56,091 nucleotides of DNA from Candidatus Obscuribacterales bacterium (GTDB taxonomy: Bacteria; Cyanobacteriota; Vampirovibrionia; Obscuribacterales; Obscuribacteraceae). The stretch covers positions 1-56,091 of the forward strand of contig JAKFUT010000052.1 of the NCBI GenBank assembly GCA_021732565.1, given 5' to 3'. The position numbers were made by a program, and so were the translations under genes. The notes under the pieces are model-generated. The model was not told where the DNA came from, made no database searches, and saw nothing but the letters and a program-made list of their open reading frames with translations. Below, piece after piece: positions 1-10,200 of the stretch (within the stretch, counting starts at the first letter, position 1; each line of letters starts with the position of its first letter).

Positions 1-47
1 TTCCTTATTGATTAAATGGATACACGTCCATCGCCCGATAACCGCCT

Positions 48-629
48 TCAACCATTCAGGGATGGGCGATACTCAACCGGCACTTCCGAATGAAACGCAA
101 TTTTTGCTGGTCCACAGAGTATCGGAACAGCTCCGAGCACAGGCATTCCTGAAAGATTGAAGAGGGGAAGTATTTCACAGGTGACGGTAAGGTGATAGGA
201 ATACACTCGGGGTTTGCCCATTGCATGCCTTGGTTTCATCGGCTCAGGCAACTCCTCACGTGCTGTAAAACACAGAGGAGCGAGATCACTCTGGTCAACA
301 ATAATATCCAAGTCTGCACTTTCAGAACGCGTGACATGACACACATTGCGCAACGGATGCTGCATCTCAGGTATTACCGACTTAGCGCATTCTTGCGCCA
401 TCCCTCGACTTTCCGACATCGAAATTCGCCGGGCCGTTTCTCTGGTGAATTGTTGGAGACTGATGTAAGACGATCCGAACGTCCACAAATTACACAAAGG
501 CAGCAGCCCGCCCAATACTAGTACAAACAGGCAGACTCCAAATTCAGGAATGCACGCACCCCTAGTAGCCCTACCAGCTCTGTCGTCGCTGACTTCTCGA
601 TGACTTACGGTCTTTGCATAGAACATCAT
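48..629 (-). CDS. TadE-like pseudopilin family protein (probable)
   Basis: The predicted protein has 193 residues. After a short basic N-terminus comes R-G-A-C-I-P-E-F (G24, E29) followed directly by a hydrophobic helix (about residues 31-50). This matches the TadE/TadG pattern, in which a prepilin peptidase cleaves after Gly and Glu sits at position +5 of the mature protein. Such proteins are minor pseudopilins of tight-adherence pili anchored in the inner membrane. I chose the ATG at 627-629 because GGGG lies six bases upstream on the minus strand. An upstream ATG at 674 stays in frame but has no ribosome-binding site and would place the motif too far in. The C-terminal 120 residues are a Cys- and Pro-containing domain I do not recognise. 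No other tad genes are visible, so they may lie beyond the left edge. The family call rests only on the N-terminal motif. Confidence 0.55.
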   Translation of the reverse strand: MMFYAKTVSHREVSDDRAGRATRGACIPEFGVCLFVLVLGGLLPLCNLWTFGSSYISLQQFTRETARRISMSESRGMAQECAKSVIPEMQHPLRNVCHVTRSESADLDIIVDQSDLAPLCFTAREELPEPMKPRHAMGKPRVYSYHLTVTCEILPLFNLSGMPVLGAVPILCGPAKIAFHSEVPVEYRPSLNG

Positions 630-796
630 TAGATACCCCGCAGTGAACTGCATTGGTGAAACAATAAACAACATAAATTTTTGTCTGACATTCCTACTCT
701 AGTTCATGATTTAGCCAAGATCTTGTCTAGACAGATCATTCATACCGATTATGGGTAAGCGCGCTCGTCTATGTACTTTGACGGCGATGGTAAGCC

Positions 797-2401
797 TCAT
801 GAAACAACTTCCAATGGATCTGTTTTGATCGCGTCCTTCGAAATCGCAAAACGTTGAAGATTGGCAAGAAATTTCAACACAAAATCGCCATAAGGACGCT
901 TCAACACAAGCTCGTTTTGTGGTGACACGTGATGGCGAATATCTGAATATCCCTGAGACTGGTCGTCTTTCAGTCGAAGTACGTCAGCCTGAGGAACCAC
1001 CCCAACGTCCCTCGCCTTCACCGACGAGATTACTGCAACAGGGAGAGCACCGTTCCCGGTGCAGCCGGATTGCATCTCCATCATTGCACCTTGTTCTACA
1101 GCTCCATTCCCACCCTCGATACTCGGTATAAAAGCCACGCCGATTGAACAAAAACCGGTTCCCTCGTCTGGATTTTCCGGAGTTCCAGTGGTGATCTCAA
1201 AGTCGAGATCATTATACGGAGGATACAATGATCCCGTTGGTAGATCCGCAGAAGGGGCGAGTTCGGCTGGTGCGCAAATCTGAAGAACTTCTTGCAAATC
1301 TACCGTGTGACACCAGTTGTAAATCGAACTGTTCTCCTCAAGTGACTTCGTTGGTTCCCGCAGTTCCAGACGTGGCGAGTCGGACAACGCAGCGTCCCGG
1401 TCTTGGCGCCACTCATTCTCATTGTTGCTAGTGGCCGCAGAAAGACCGGGCGATTTCCCAAACAGCGTTGCTGCATTATCGGAGAAATCAAAGGAATTTT
1501 CAGAGGAAGCAAGGGGGAAATTCTCTTGTGCTTTGGAGGCAAGCGTTGCATTTTCCTCGTATGACGTTCCCGAGGAATCGCAAATCTCATTCAACGTTCT
1601 TGCAATAACTTCGTGAAATAGATCTCGTGCAATAAATTTGAGTTCGCAAAACGTGTAAGAGAGGCTAACGTTGCCATCCCTAATGTATTTGCGACTAACA
1701 TGGCTGGTGGTAAGGTTGTTCTTGTCTGTCACTTGCAGTATTAGGAAAGGCTCAAAATCTGCCTCTCGCTTGCAAAGCCCTATAACTGACGGCGTGTCCA
1801 TCAGAAAGCACTCGATCTCGATGCCCTTGCAGCGTATAACAAGACTCCAACTCTTGCTTGACACTCTGAAACGGTAATACGAATCTCGAGGGCGATGCAT
1901 AGAGAGTATTTCGGAAATGTCTTCTGGTTCTGTTATGGACAGCTGCAGTTCTACCGATATAGATGAGTTAAACTCAAACGTATATGAATGAAGCAATTCT
2001 GAGATTCTCCTCGTGCAGCGTCGAGCGGTCTGATGTTGAAGTGTTTCCTCTTCCAATTGCGTCAATCGCCATGTCCGAGTAGTCAACAGCCGTTGCGCTG
2101 ATTGATTGCTCAGTTCCCTCAACCAAGAACTTTTGTCTTTGATGCGTAGATTTTCCAAAATAGCCTGATTGAGATGTGCTCGCCTCGCAGCCAGCTCCCG
2201 TCTTGCTACCGGCATCCAATTCGTCGTCAGGGAGGGTGTCTCACAAATCATCGGGCCCGGTTGATATCGTTCCCATTCGTTCCTGAACGCAGGCAAGGTC
2301 ATAAATGCGGACCGGGTGATAGAGGCCGACTGGACTGCTGCGTGATTTGACAGCTGTGGTGCATACAGAGATCGAATTCTCGTCATTAGACTGTGTAGCA
2401 T
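797..2401 (-). CDS. Hypothetical protein, 534 aa
   Basis: This is a long open frame starting at an ATG with a perfect AGGAGG ten bases upstream (plus-strand 2412-2417), so the start is secure. There is no signal peptide and no convincing membrane helix. Residues about 65-135 are rich in Arg, Leu, Glu and Gln and look helical. Residues about 140-260 alternate hydrophobic and polar residues like a beta-rich domain. The C-terminal half is acidic, Ser-rich and probably poorly structured, with a short hydrophobic stretch near residue 415. It is divergent from the next gene across a 295-base intergenic region. I do not recognise the family. The ribosome-binding site and length make it a real gene; function unknown. 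Confidence 0.7.
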   Translation of the reverse strand: MLHSLMTRIRSLYAPQLSNHAAVQSASITRSAFMTLPAFRNEWERYQPGPMICETPSLTTNWMPVARRELAARRAHLNQAILENLRIKDKSSWLRELSNQSAQRLLTTRTWRLTQLEEETLQHQTARRCTRRISELLHSYTFEFNSSISVELQLSITEPEDISEILSMHRPRDSYYRFRVSSKSWSLVIRCKGIEIECFLMDTPSVIGLCKREADFEPFLILQVTDKNNLTTSHVSRKYIRDGNVSLSYTFCELKFIARDLFHEVIARTLNEICDSSGTSYEENATLASKAQENFPLASSENSFDFSDNAATLFGKSPGLSAATSNNENEWRQDRDAALSDSPRLELREPTKSLEENSSIYNWCHTVDLQEVLQICAPAELAPSADLPTGSLYPPYNDLDFEITTGTPENPDEGTGFCSIGVAFIPSIEGGNGAVEQGAMMEMQSGCTGNGALPVAVISSVKARDVGVVPQADVLRLKDDQSQGYSDIRHHVSPQNELVLKRPYGDFVLKFLANLQRFAISKDAIKTDPLEVVS

Positions 2402-2696
2402 GAAAACTTTTCCTCCTATTTTTGAGTAAGTCTAATTGACGAAATTGTCACGAACTTGTCCGCTCAGAGAGAGAATCGGGGACAAGATCTCGACAGAAGT
2501 CCGCGATACATTTGCTTCAATGACTGTTATCTATAGCCGGCATGTAGCTCTCTCTGGCAAATTCGCAATCACGAGCACTAGATGGTGCTTGAATTGCGAA
2601 ATAGCACTGCAACCGCCTTTCCGTAAGGCAAAAGTAAGAGCAATCAAATAGCGAGTCAAGTCGGCAGCTATTACCTGATACGAGTATGGAAAGACT

Positions 2697-4151
2697 ATGA
2701 AAACGACGAGATATTTTCACGAATTACAAGGCGAACATGTCACTCCAACTGAGAACGACTCCTCGGCTTGTATTGAGGCCCGCCTATCTGCAACGGTGCT
2801 TGAATCAGATTCACTCAGGCGCAATGATGGTGCGCCTGACTTTTTTGTATTCGGTGATCTGGATTTGTATCATGAAAATTTCGGCACTACAGCGTCCATG
2901 ACGCCGTTAGCATTGTTATCCACGGAGTTATTCCTGGAAGAACTGGTGCCGCCAGAGAATGTCGGGACGGAGACGAACTTAGAGGAAAACATTGATCGTT
3001 CTCAAATAGATCAAATCACTGGAGTGAATTTACATGACCCGCTAACAGATCCTGCGCCTACCAGCTCAGAGAAACGACATAGACCGGGAGAAAAAGTTGA
3101 TCGGCCCGCTTACATTGGGGTAGAAGAGCCACACTGTTTCCACAAACACCAACAGATGCTCGATGAGTATTCCGAGGATTCGTCCGCTCTTTCCCGGCCC
3201 ACGGATTATAAATTTGCAACATGTATGCACCCGATTGATTCAAAAGACAGCGTTCTTATGCCAATGGAAGAAGCTATGCTCGCTGAAATCTTTACAGGTT
3301 CATCCCGCACGTGGAGCCAGGCCGATACCAAGCTAATGGAGGCTTTCTTTCGTAGACTTGCCTTATCTCCAGGAAAGGAGAATTTCGAAATCGACATTGA
3401 GAATCAGCAAGATTTATGCCCACAAGTTGATCAACCTTCACACTGGTCCAGAAGCCAAACCACTACAGCTACCGCGGTTGCAGAAGCGGAATTGGCCACT
3501 AGACAGTCAGATGATGCCGGCCACGCACCAGGTGCCTGGTCTACTGATGAGGCTGATCAAAAACTAGAAATTTCTAGTGTCTCGCCAAAATTGATACGTC
3601 CGAATTTCACTATTTCGCATCACCGCGGCGGTATGGGGTTACTTAAACCGTTAGAATCCTTGTCTGGAGTAGTTCAAGGTTCCTCGCCCGACCACCTCAA
3701 TTCGCCAGCGAACAAAATTGTTGCCAATTTGACGCTCAATAAATCTCGCCGCAGCACTGACGAAAAGCGCTTGAACACACGCAGCTCAATGGGATTGGAG
3801 GCGGCTCGCGAGTTGTCTATTCGGGACAACGACTTTACTATGCTGCAGGATTTTGCTTTCGCAGATCGCAGCTCAATGGTAAATATAGTAAATGAAAATG
3901 ACTTGGTACCTACCGAAGAAACTCCGGGAGGGCGTACAAAGATTGATCACTCATGCCATCTGGATGAACACCTGTTGGATAAGACCGTGTTCCGCAATTC
4001 CATGGAGAAGTTAAGAATGCATCAATTGATGTCCTTACAGGGACTGTTGGAGAACGAACGTACTATTACACCTGTTCATGTTGTTCGTATTTGCGTTTGG
4101 TTCGTCGGTATGTGTGCGGGGCTAATGATCTTTTGCGGATATCTTCGTTAG
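2697..4151 (+). CDS. Hypothetical protein with C-terminal membrane anchor, 484 aa
   Basis: The protein is acidic and Ser/Thr/Asp-rich through most of its length, has no signal peptide, and ends in one strongly hydrophobic helix (about residues 461-481) followed by a short tail. That is a tail-anchored topology with the bulk in the cytoplasm. The ATG has only a weak purine stretch (GGAAAG) upstream. Residues about 190-225 form a plausible amphipathic helical pair; the rest looks disordered. It is divergent from the 797-2401 gene, and its 3' end faces a strong hairpin at 4362-4394. No recognised domain. Codon use and length support a real gene despite the low complexity. Confidence 0.6.
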   Translation: MKTTRYFHELQGEHVTPTENDSSACIEARLSATVLESDSLRRNDGAPDFFVFGDLDLYHENFGTTASMTPLALLSTELFLEELVPPENVGTETNLEENIDRSQIDQITGVNLHDPLTDPAPTSSEKRHRPGEKVDRPAYIGVEEPHCFHKHQQMLDEYSEDSSALSRPTDYKFATCMHPIDSKDSVLMPMEEAMLAEIFTGSSRTWSQADTKLMEAFFRRLALSPGKENFEIDIENQQDLCPQVDQPSHWSRSQTTTATAVAEAELATRQSDDAGHAPGAWSTDEADQKLEISSVSPKLIRPNFTISHHRGGMGLLKPLESLSGVVQGSSPDHLNSPANKIVANLTLNKSRRSTDEKRLNTRSSMGLEAARELSIRDNDFTMLQDFAFADRSSMVNIVNENDLVPTEETPGGRTKIDHSCHLDEHLLDKTVFRNSMEKLRMHQLMSLQGLLENERTITPVHVVRICVWFVGMCAGLMIFCGYLR

Positions 4152-4361
4152 CTCTGGCATTCTTTGATTCACCAAGAAGGAACTCGAGGCGTTCCTCGTA
4201 CAACGATGTCCGATCTCCCTGGCAGAGCAAAGGCCACATATGACGGATGTGCCATAAACCATCGCTATTTCATTGAGACCATCCAACTCAGGCATGCCAA
4301 ACCAAGAAAAAGATTGTACCCCGCTTCCGGATTGCGATCAACTGGATACATGTACCTGATT

Positions 4362-4394
4362 GAGAGCCCGTCAGGAACCACTCGACGGGCTCTC
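4362..4394. terminator. Hairpin between convergent genes, probable bidirectional terminator
   Basis: An exact 11-base inverted repeat, GAGAGCCCGTC and GACGGGCTCTC, encloses an 11-base loop. It lies between a plus-strand gene ending at 4151 and a minus-strand gene ending at 4525, where a shared terminator is expected. No clear T-run follows on either strand, so it could instead protect mRNA ends. An open frame across it (4164-4430) is judged spurious. Confidence 0.6.
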
Positions 4395-4524
4395 GGGCGC
4401 GCAATGACTCGCCTGATTTCCAACTATTGAAGAACCGTTGACTATCTAAACAGAATCCCTTGCCAACGGTGAGGGAAAGGCTGGGCTTAACGATGATCAA
4501 GACATGAAACAGCTAGGGTGCGAA

Positions 4525-5448
4525 CTATAATTTGAAGTCCGGAGAAGCGCCTGTGTCAGTTAGAATTTGTGCGGCGATATTCTGATTGGTGAGAGCTAAG
4601 TCGCTAAAGTGCGTGGCACCTTCCACCGGTTCAAAGTGAACCAGTGGATTCTTGCAGCTATTTCGCATGCTCTCCAGTTCCCGGATATTGGAATTTTCGT
4701 CAGTCCCTTCGATGACATATGTAGGTGATTTGATGGAACTCAACCAATAACCCGGTGATCTGAGATGGAGCTCTTCTGCGTTGGAGAAATTGATGTAGGG
4801 AAATAATCCAGTGGCCCGGTAACCGCTAATGTCCCCTGCCGGTCCAAATGAAAAGACTGCTCGAAATCGAGGGGTGCATTCAGAAACGAGCAGAGCGAGC
4901 GTTCCTCCACTGCTATGCCCTCCAAGATAGATTCTGTTGGGATCGACAGATGGACAATGACTGAGGTAATCAGCCGCAGCAATGACATCGTCAACTTCTC
5001 CGAGGAAACCTTCTTTGGCGCCCGGATTTTCATTACCTCCACGAAGTGAAGGAAACATCATCACTATTCCTAACTTTCGATAGATGCATGCAGACTGATC
5101 ATTGTCCGATGATCCCTCGGTCCATACGCCCTCATCGATGGTGTTGCAATCGCCTCCAGTAATCCAGACTATAGCAGGATGTTTTTTTCCATCAGTTGGC
5201 GTCTTGCTCAGATAGGCACCCAGTTTACCTGCCGGGCTAACATAGTCAATTTTATCGAATAGATTTGGCGGGGGCGCCGGCATGGGCTGGTGCGCGCTTT
5301 GTTCCTTGACTAAACGTGTGTGAAAGCTCTTGCGAGCTACGGTCAGAGGCTCGGTCTTTTGCACCGTGGACCCGGTGCACGAGCAGAGTATCAGACCTGT
5401 CAACGCTGTGACGGTGCAAAGCAAGCCACTGGTTCTCTTAGAGCTCAT
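4525..5448 (-). CDS. Alpha/beta hydrolase, exported (possible lipoprotein)
   Basis: This is a prolyl-oligopeptidase/dienelactone-hydrolase-like serine hydrolase. The nucleophile elbow is G-H-S-S-G at residues 177-181 (Ser179, counted from the ATG chosen here). The expected acid (Asp250 in the EGTDE segment) and His280 (in GATHF) follow in order, and a Gly-Gly oxyanion-type segment (WITGGD) lies upstream. The N-terminus is a signal peptide ending in LCSC, an imperfect lipobox, so lipidation is possible. I chose the ATG at 5446-5448 because GGTAGGAAG lies just upstream. An in-frame TTG 57 bases upstream has no ribosome-binding site and would spoil the signal peptide. The substrate is unknown; esterase or peptidase activity are both compatible. 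The gene is convergent with 2697-4151 and divergent from 5841. Confidence 0.8.
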   Translation of the reverse strand: MSSKRTSGLLCTVTALTGLILCSCTGSTVQKTEPLTVARKSFHTRLVKEQSAHQPMPAPPPNLFDKIDYVSPAGKLGAYLSKTPTDGKKHPAIVWITGGDCNTIDEGVWTEGSSDNDQSACIYRKLGIVMMFPSLRGGNENPGAKEGFLGEVDDVIAAADYLSHCPSVDPNRIYLGGHSSGGTLALLVSECTPRFRAVFSFGPAGDISGYRATGLFPYINFSNAEELHLRSPGYWLSSIKSPTYVIEGTDENSNIRELESMRNSCKNPLVHFEPVEGATHFSDLALTNQNIAAQILTDTGASPDFKL

Positions 5449-5795
5449 CTGCTTCCTACCCCCGAATCTGTCGACCTCTTTATTCCCGTGTTTCGTTTTT
5501 TTCAATTTTTATCTCGGCGGGAAATGATTTACGTATGTACTCAAGCGTCTCCGGTGTAACCTCGTCTGCGTCCGTATAGTCATTCGACTCCGGTGATGTT
5601 TCGAAAAAGCGCAGTGAGGCCCCGACGGCTGGAAGTGTATACATAATGGACCTTAGGCGGTTGTCACTTCATCGTGATCGTTGTAGAACAACGCAAAATA
5701 AACTCTAGTAGTTCAAGGAAAAACATCAACTTGAAATTTCCGCACCAATGCACTTCCTTGCGCTACCTGGAAGATTGTCGGCGTTCACTTATTTG

Positions 5796-5817
5796 CCGAG
5801 CGCTCGGGGCATATAAT
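5796..5817 (+). promoter_or_regulatory. Candidate promoter with embedded 12-bp palindrome
   Basis: A perfect TATAAT (5812-5817) lies 23 bases before the 5841 start codon. Just upstream, within the spacer, is the perfect palindrome CCGAGCGCTCGG (5796-5807), placed where a dimeric regulator could block RNA polymerase. The -35 element is poor (TTATTT at 17-base spacing). The region 5449-5795 between the divergent genes otherwise shows nothing I recognise. Confidence 0.5.
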
Positions 5818-5840
5818 CGACGGAGCAGTTGGAGAATGTT

Positions 5841-6041
5841 ATGACAACACAAGAATTTGAACCGGAGTTAGAACGCGAAATTAATGCCAAAAATCAACCC
5901 TTCTCGGCAACCGTTCTATTAAAACTTATCGCCCCCACGAACAATATCGGTTACGAGGTAGCGGAGATTGCCGTGAAAGATCACTGTCGTATAACGTGGT
6001 GTCTGTCCAGACGAGCGCAAGGGGAGTGCTCCACCATCTAA
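5841..6041 (+). CDS. Small hypothetical protein, 66 aa
   Basis: The ATG at 5841 has GGAG seven bases upstream and a TATAAT box 23 bases upstream, which argues for a real translated gene. The product begins with an acidic helix (MTTQEFEPELEREIN), then a mixed segment with two cysteines near the C-terminus. There is no signal peptide or membrane helix. The 3' end looks abrupt and the following 150 bases hold no gene, so it may be a truncated remnant of a longer gene. Function unknown. Confidence 0.4.
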   Translation: MTTQEFEPELEREINAKNQPFSATVLLKLIAPTNNIGYEVAEIAVKDHCRITWCLSRRAQGECSTI

Positions 6042-6197
6042 AGAACGGCTTGATAAAAAACAACTTCTTGTCGGGGTCGAATTCAAAGTAGGGTTTCCAG
6101 TGGGATTGTGTCGGCAATGAATGTTTCCTTGAGCCAATCATGCCTAATCCCTGGCGATTTTCCGTGACAATCAGTAGCTGGCTTATAGGAACCACAG

Positions 6198-7154
6198 ATG
6201 ACTTCGAAAAAGCGCAAAAGCATAATCGCGACAGTGGGTGTGTCGTGCATTTGGATGGGACTTGCGAAAGCTCCCTCGTATGCCGAAAAGGCGCCTGGTA
6301 TTCAAGGCATGGCGTTGCCAGTTGAATCAGTTGCCTTCAGTCCAGATGGACGCACGCTCGCCACCGCCGGTGATGACAATACTATCAAGCTGTGGGACTT
6401 GTCTTCTGGTCGTGAGATCTGCACGATGATCGGTCATGAAGACTCCGTGAACTGTGTGGCTTTTAGCCCGAACGGCCGAACGCTGGTCAGCGGGAGTAAA
6501 GATAAAACGATCAAGCTTTGGAGCGTACCGAAAGGGAAACAACTTCGGACAGTGGGCCGCCACAGTCGCATGATTAACGCCGTGGTGTTCAGCCCGGACG
6601 GGCGCACTATAGCCAGCGCCAGCAGCGATCACACTGCAAAAATTTGGTCAGTGGCGGATGCTCGCAAGTCCCGCACCTTAAAGGGACACGACTTCGGTGT
6701 CGAGTCGGTAGTCTTTAGTCCCGATGGGAGAACCCTTGCCACCGGCAGTATGGATTACACAATCAAGCTGTGGGATGCGGCTTCCGCGAAGCAAACTCGA
6801 ACTCTTTCCCAGCACACCAATTACATATCGTCACTGGCATTCAGTCCTAACGGTCGAACCCTCGTCAGTGGCAGTGCCGATGATACTATTAAATTGTGGA
6901 AACTTCCTTCTGGAAGTGAGGTACGCACGCTGAACGCGCACAGAAACACCGTGTGTGCCATCGCCATCAGTCCTGACGGGCAGCTGCTCGCCAGCGGCAC
7001 TTCGACGAGCAGCTGCACTGATCCGAGTTTTCACGATAACAACGACAACTGCATAAAACTTTGGAACGTGGCTTCAGGCGAAGAACTTCGTGTCCTGAGA
7101 GGACACACTAGCACGGAGGTCCTCCGATCGCCTCAGCATGGGACAGTCAAGTAA
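6198..7154 (+). CDS. Exported WD40-repeat protein
   Basis: The 318-residue protein has an N-terminal export signal (basic KKRK, then a hydrophobic stretch to about residue 28) followed by six WD40 units. Each carries the core [VI]xxxxFSPDGRTLxSGSxDxTIKLW and a GH-type turn; FSPDGRT or FSPNGRT recurs five times. The sixth unit has an insertion rich in Ser, Cys, Asp and Asn. A seventh unit starts (RGHTSTEV) but stops after about 15 residues, so a canonical seven-bladed propeller would be incomplete. AGGA lies seven bases before the ATG. Bacterial WD40 proteins act as protein-protein interaction platforms; export suggests an envelope role. A short G/C hairpin with a T-run follows, so it is probably transcribed separately from the next gene. 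Confidence 0.9.
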   Translation: MTSKKRKSIIATVGVSCIWMGLAKAPSYAEKAPGIQGMALPVESVAFSPDGRTLATAGDDNTIKLWDLSSGREICTMIGHEDSVNCVAFSPNGRTLVSGSKDKTIKLWSVPKGKQLRTVGRHSRMINAVVFSPDGRTIASASSDHTAKIWSVADARKSRTLKGHDFGVESVVFSPDGRTLATGSMDYTIKLWDAASAKQTRTLSQHTNYISSLAFSPNGRTLVSGSADDTIKLWKLPSGSEVRTLNAHRNTVCAIAISPDGQLLASGTSTSSCTDPSFHDNNDNCIKLWNVASGEELRVLRGHTSTEVLRSPQHGTVK

Positions 7155-7171
7155 CACAAGAACCATGAGTC

Positions 7172-7192
7172 GGGGGTTTCCCCTGTCTTTTT
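7172..7192 (+). terminator. Short rho-independent-like terminator after the WD40 gene
   Basis: GGGGG, TTT, CCCC forms a small stem, followed by TGTC and a T5 run, 18 bases past the WD40 stop codon. The stem is only four to five pairs, so strength is uncertain. Confidence 0.4.
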
Positions 7193-7266
7193 GACCACAC
7201 TTTCCTCCTTCGCCGGTCCCTCCTGCTAATGCGATAATGACGGCGTCACCGTCGGGGAGTTTGGTC

Positions 7267-10200
7267 ATGAATCGAAGCTTGGTTCTCAGCAGTCTGACGG
7301 TCACTAGTTTTTGCTGCGCCTTAATGATAGTGAAGGCCGGTGCCACTACCGGGCCCCGGGACCGCAACATTCCGCCCGAAACGGGAACGGCACAGCAAGT
7401 AACTGTGCACCCCAAGGAGGTCACTACGCAAACCCTTGGCGGGAAGGATCGGTATTTGACCTCCGTAAGCACAGACAAGCCTATCTACCGTGCGGGAGAC
7501 AAAGTCTATGTCCGCGGAGTTTTGCTGAACGCGGCTAACCACAAACCGCTCGCGGAAGGTCAGTCGTCCAATGCCACCATCGAAATAAAAGGCCCGAAGG
7601 GAGACATCGTCACCAGCAGTAACACCACCGCGCAAGACAGTGCCTGGGGCTTCGCCTGGGAAATTCCTGAGGGGCAAGCGGGAGGTGAGTATACCGTACA
7701 CGTTACGTATCCGTGGGATGGTCATGCTCCGGCCGAGCGCAAATTCGATATCCGCGCATATCGAGCACCACGACTGAATTCGCAGATTACTTTCCTTCGC
7801 GACGGATATGGTCCCGGCGAAAAGGTTACCGCCACACTTGAGGTAAAACGAGCGGAGGGTGGCGTTCCGGAAGGCGCAAAGGTCACCGTCAGTGCGCGTG
7901 TGGACGGAGTGGATGTAAACGGCGGTACAGCAAAGGTAGACGGCAAGGGGCTTTGCTCAGTAAGTTTCGACTTGCCAGGCAAAATTCCACGTGGGGAAGG
8001 CACGTTGGCGCTGGTAATTGAAGATGGAGGCGTGGTGGAAACTGCGTCAAAAACGATTCCGATTTTGCTCCAAACAGTCGACGTGCAAATATTTCCGGAA
8101 GGTGGTGATCTGATCGAAGGTTACCCGAATCGCGTATATATCCAAGCCATGCAGCCCAACGGTAAGCCTGCCGACCTCGTCGGAAAACTGATGTCAAAGC
8201 AAACCGGCGGAGCAGTCGCAGAATTCCGAACAGAGCATGAAGGCCGAGGACGCTTTGATTTTACTCCCGAGGCAAACAGGGAGTACTTCCTCTCCGTTTC
8301 TGAACCCGCAGGCATCAAGACACTTTATCCGCTGCCGAAGGCCAAGCCAGAGGGGGCGCTAATTCGCGCGGACAAGAACGTCTTCGAAAAGAGGCAACCA
8401 GTCACCGTGGAAGTCGGCTGCACATCAAAGGCTTATCGTGTAACACTGTCCAAACGCGAAGTAGAAGTTGCAGCGTGCAAGGTGGACCTGAGCAAGCGTT
8501 CAGACGTTAAATCGGGAATGCTGCTTCCTATCTCGTTCGACGTACCCGCCGATCTGGACGGCGTGTTATCCGTTACAGTGTGGGATGAGAAGGACATGCC
8601 CCTGGCCGAGCGACTGGTCTTTCGTGAGCCGGCGAAGCCTCTCAAGATTACCATCACGCCAAATAAGAAGAGTTATGTCCCGGGGGATAACGCAAAACTA
8701 ACAGTCAAAGCCACGGACGGAGACGGTAAGCCGGTTTCTGCAGTGGTGGGAGTAACTGTCACGGACGAAAGTGTGCTCGAAATGGTGGAGAAACGCGAGC
8801 AGTCTCCGCGGCTGCCAGTGATGCTCTTCTTGGAACCGGAAGTTAAAGATCTTGCCGATGCACAAGTCTACCTGGACCCGCGGAACCCCAAGGCACCGCT
8901 AGCGACAGACCTGCTATTAGCCACGCAAGGTTGGCGCCGGTTCGCCCTTATGGATTTGCCCAAGTTCATTGAAGCCAATGGCGACAAGGCACGGCGCGTA
9001 GTGGCGCTGAAGATCCAGGCTCCAAATAGATTGCCGCCGACACGAATGGCTGGATTCGTGCAAGCTCCGGGCTTCGCCGTCTTCGGAAACGAGGGATTTC
9101 CGCCACCGCCCATGGCAATGGACATGGCTGCAGCGCCGATGCCTATGGCGATGCCGCGTGCCAACGCCGCACCCATGCTTGAGAAGGCGGCCAGCCGTCG
9201 GCAAGTTGCGAACACTCCCGCACCGGAGATGCAACACGAGGCGTTGCAGACGGCCATTAAAGCAGAGGCAGAGTCCGCGAATAAACTCATGATCGCAGAT
9301 TTCAGAAGCGCCGCAGGCGGGGCCAGCGCCATGGGGTTCGCAATGCCGCAAAGTCAGGTAATCGTTCGCGAGTTCGCTCACCAGGTGCGCAAGGACAGAA
9401 AGCCCACCGATCGCATCGATTTTAACGAAACGCTTTACTGGAATGCAGGCGTCAAGACCAATTCAACCACTGGCGAAGCGAGCATCAGTTTTGGGCTTAA
9501 CGACAGCGTCAGCACTTTCCGTGCATTCGCCGATGCCTTCGCGGGTGATGGCGCAGTGGGTGCAACCACCATTGGTGTCACATCGGTGCAGCCGTTTTAC
9601 GCCGAAGCAAAACTACCACTGGAAGTGACCGCGGGAGACCGGATTCTGCTACCGATCAGTCTAGTCAACGCAACGGGCAGCGACCTTGCCGGGGCAAACG
9701 TTAACATAGACTTGAAAGGAGACTTCAAACTACCACCGTTGCAGAAGGACCACGAAGTCATCGGTGTTGGCAGTCGCGTACGATGGATTCAACCAATCAA
9801 TGTGGGCTTCGGCAACGGGCTCAAGCCCTTCATTCTGAATGCTAAAGCGGGGCTGTTCGAAGACAAAGTAACCCGTAAACTCTCCGTTAAACCAAAAGGT
9901 TTCCCGATCGAGATAGCTTTCGGCGGGATGATCGGACCAGAGAAGCCAGTCACGCACACCATCGTTATTCCAAAGGGAGTGGTGCCACAGAGTATGGTGT
10001 CGAACACAGCGGTCTATCCGACCCCTCTGGCGAATTTAACCGAAGCACTTGAACGGCTAATCCAAGACCCCAATGGATGCTTCGAACAGACCTGTTCCAC
10101 CAGTTATCCCCTGACCATGGCTCAGCAATATTTCCTTTCACACACCGGCATCGAGCCGAAGCTGGTCGAGACGTCGCGACAGAAATTAGATGCCGGCTAT

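Noticed and set aside
192..521. 109-codon plus-strand open frame
   Set aside because: It lies antisense within the TadE-like gene, has no ribosome-binding site and has a random-looking, Arg/His/Gln-rich composition.
4164..4430. 88-codon plus-strand open frame
   Set aside because: It starts at TTG without a ribosome-binding site and runs through the terminator-like hairpin at 4362-4394.
6340..7000. Short recurring DNA strings suggesting direct repeats or a CRISPR-like array
   Set aside because: They are the coding repeats of the WD40 units (FSPDGRT, TIKLW), in frame and imperfect, with no constant repeat-spacer structure.
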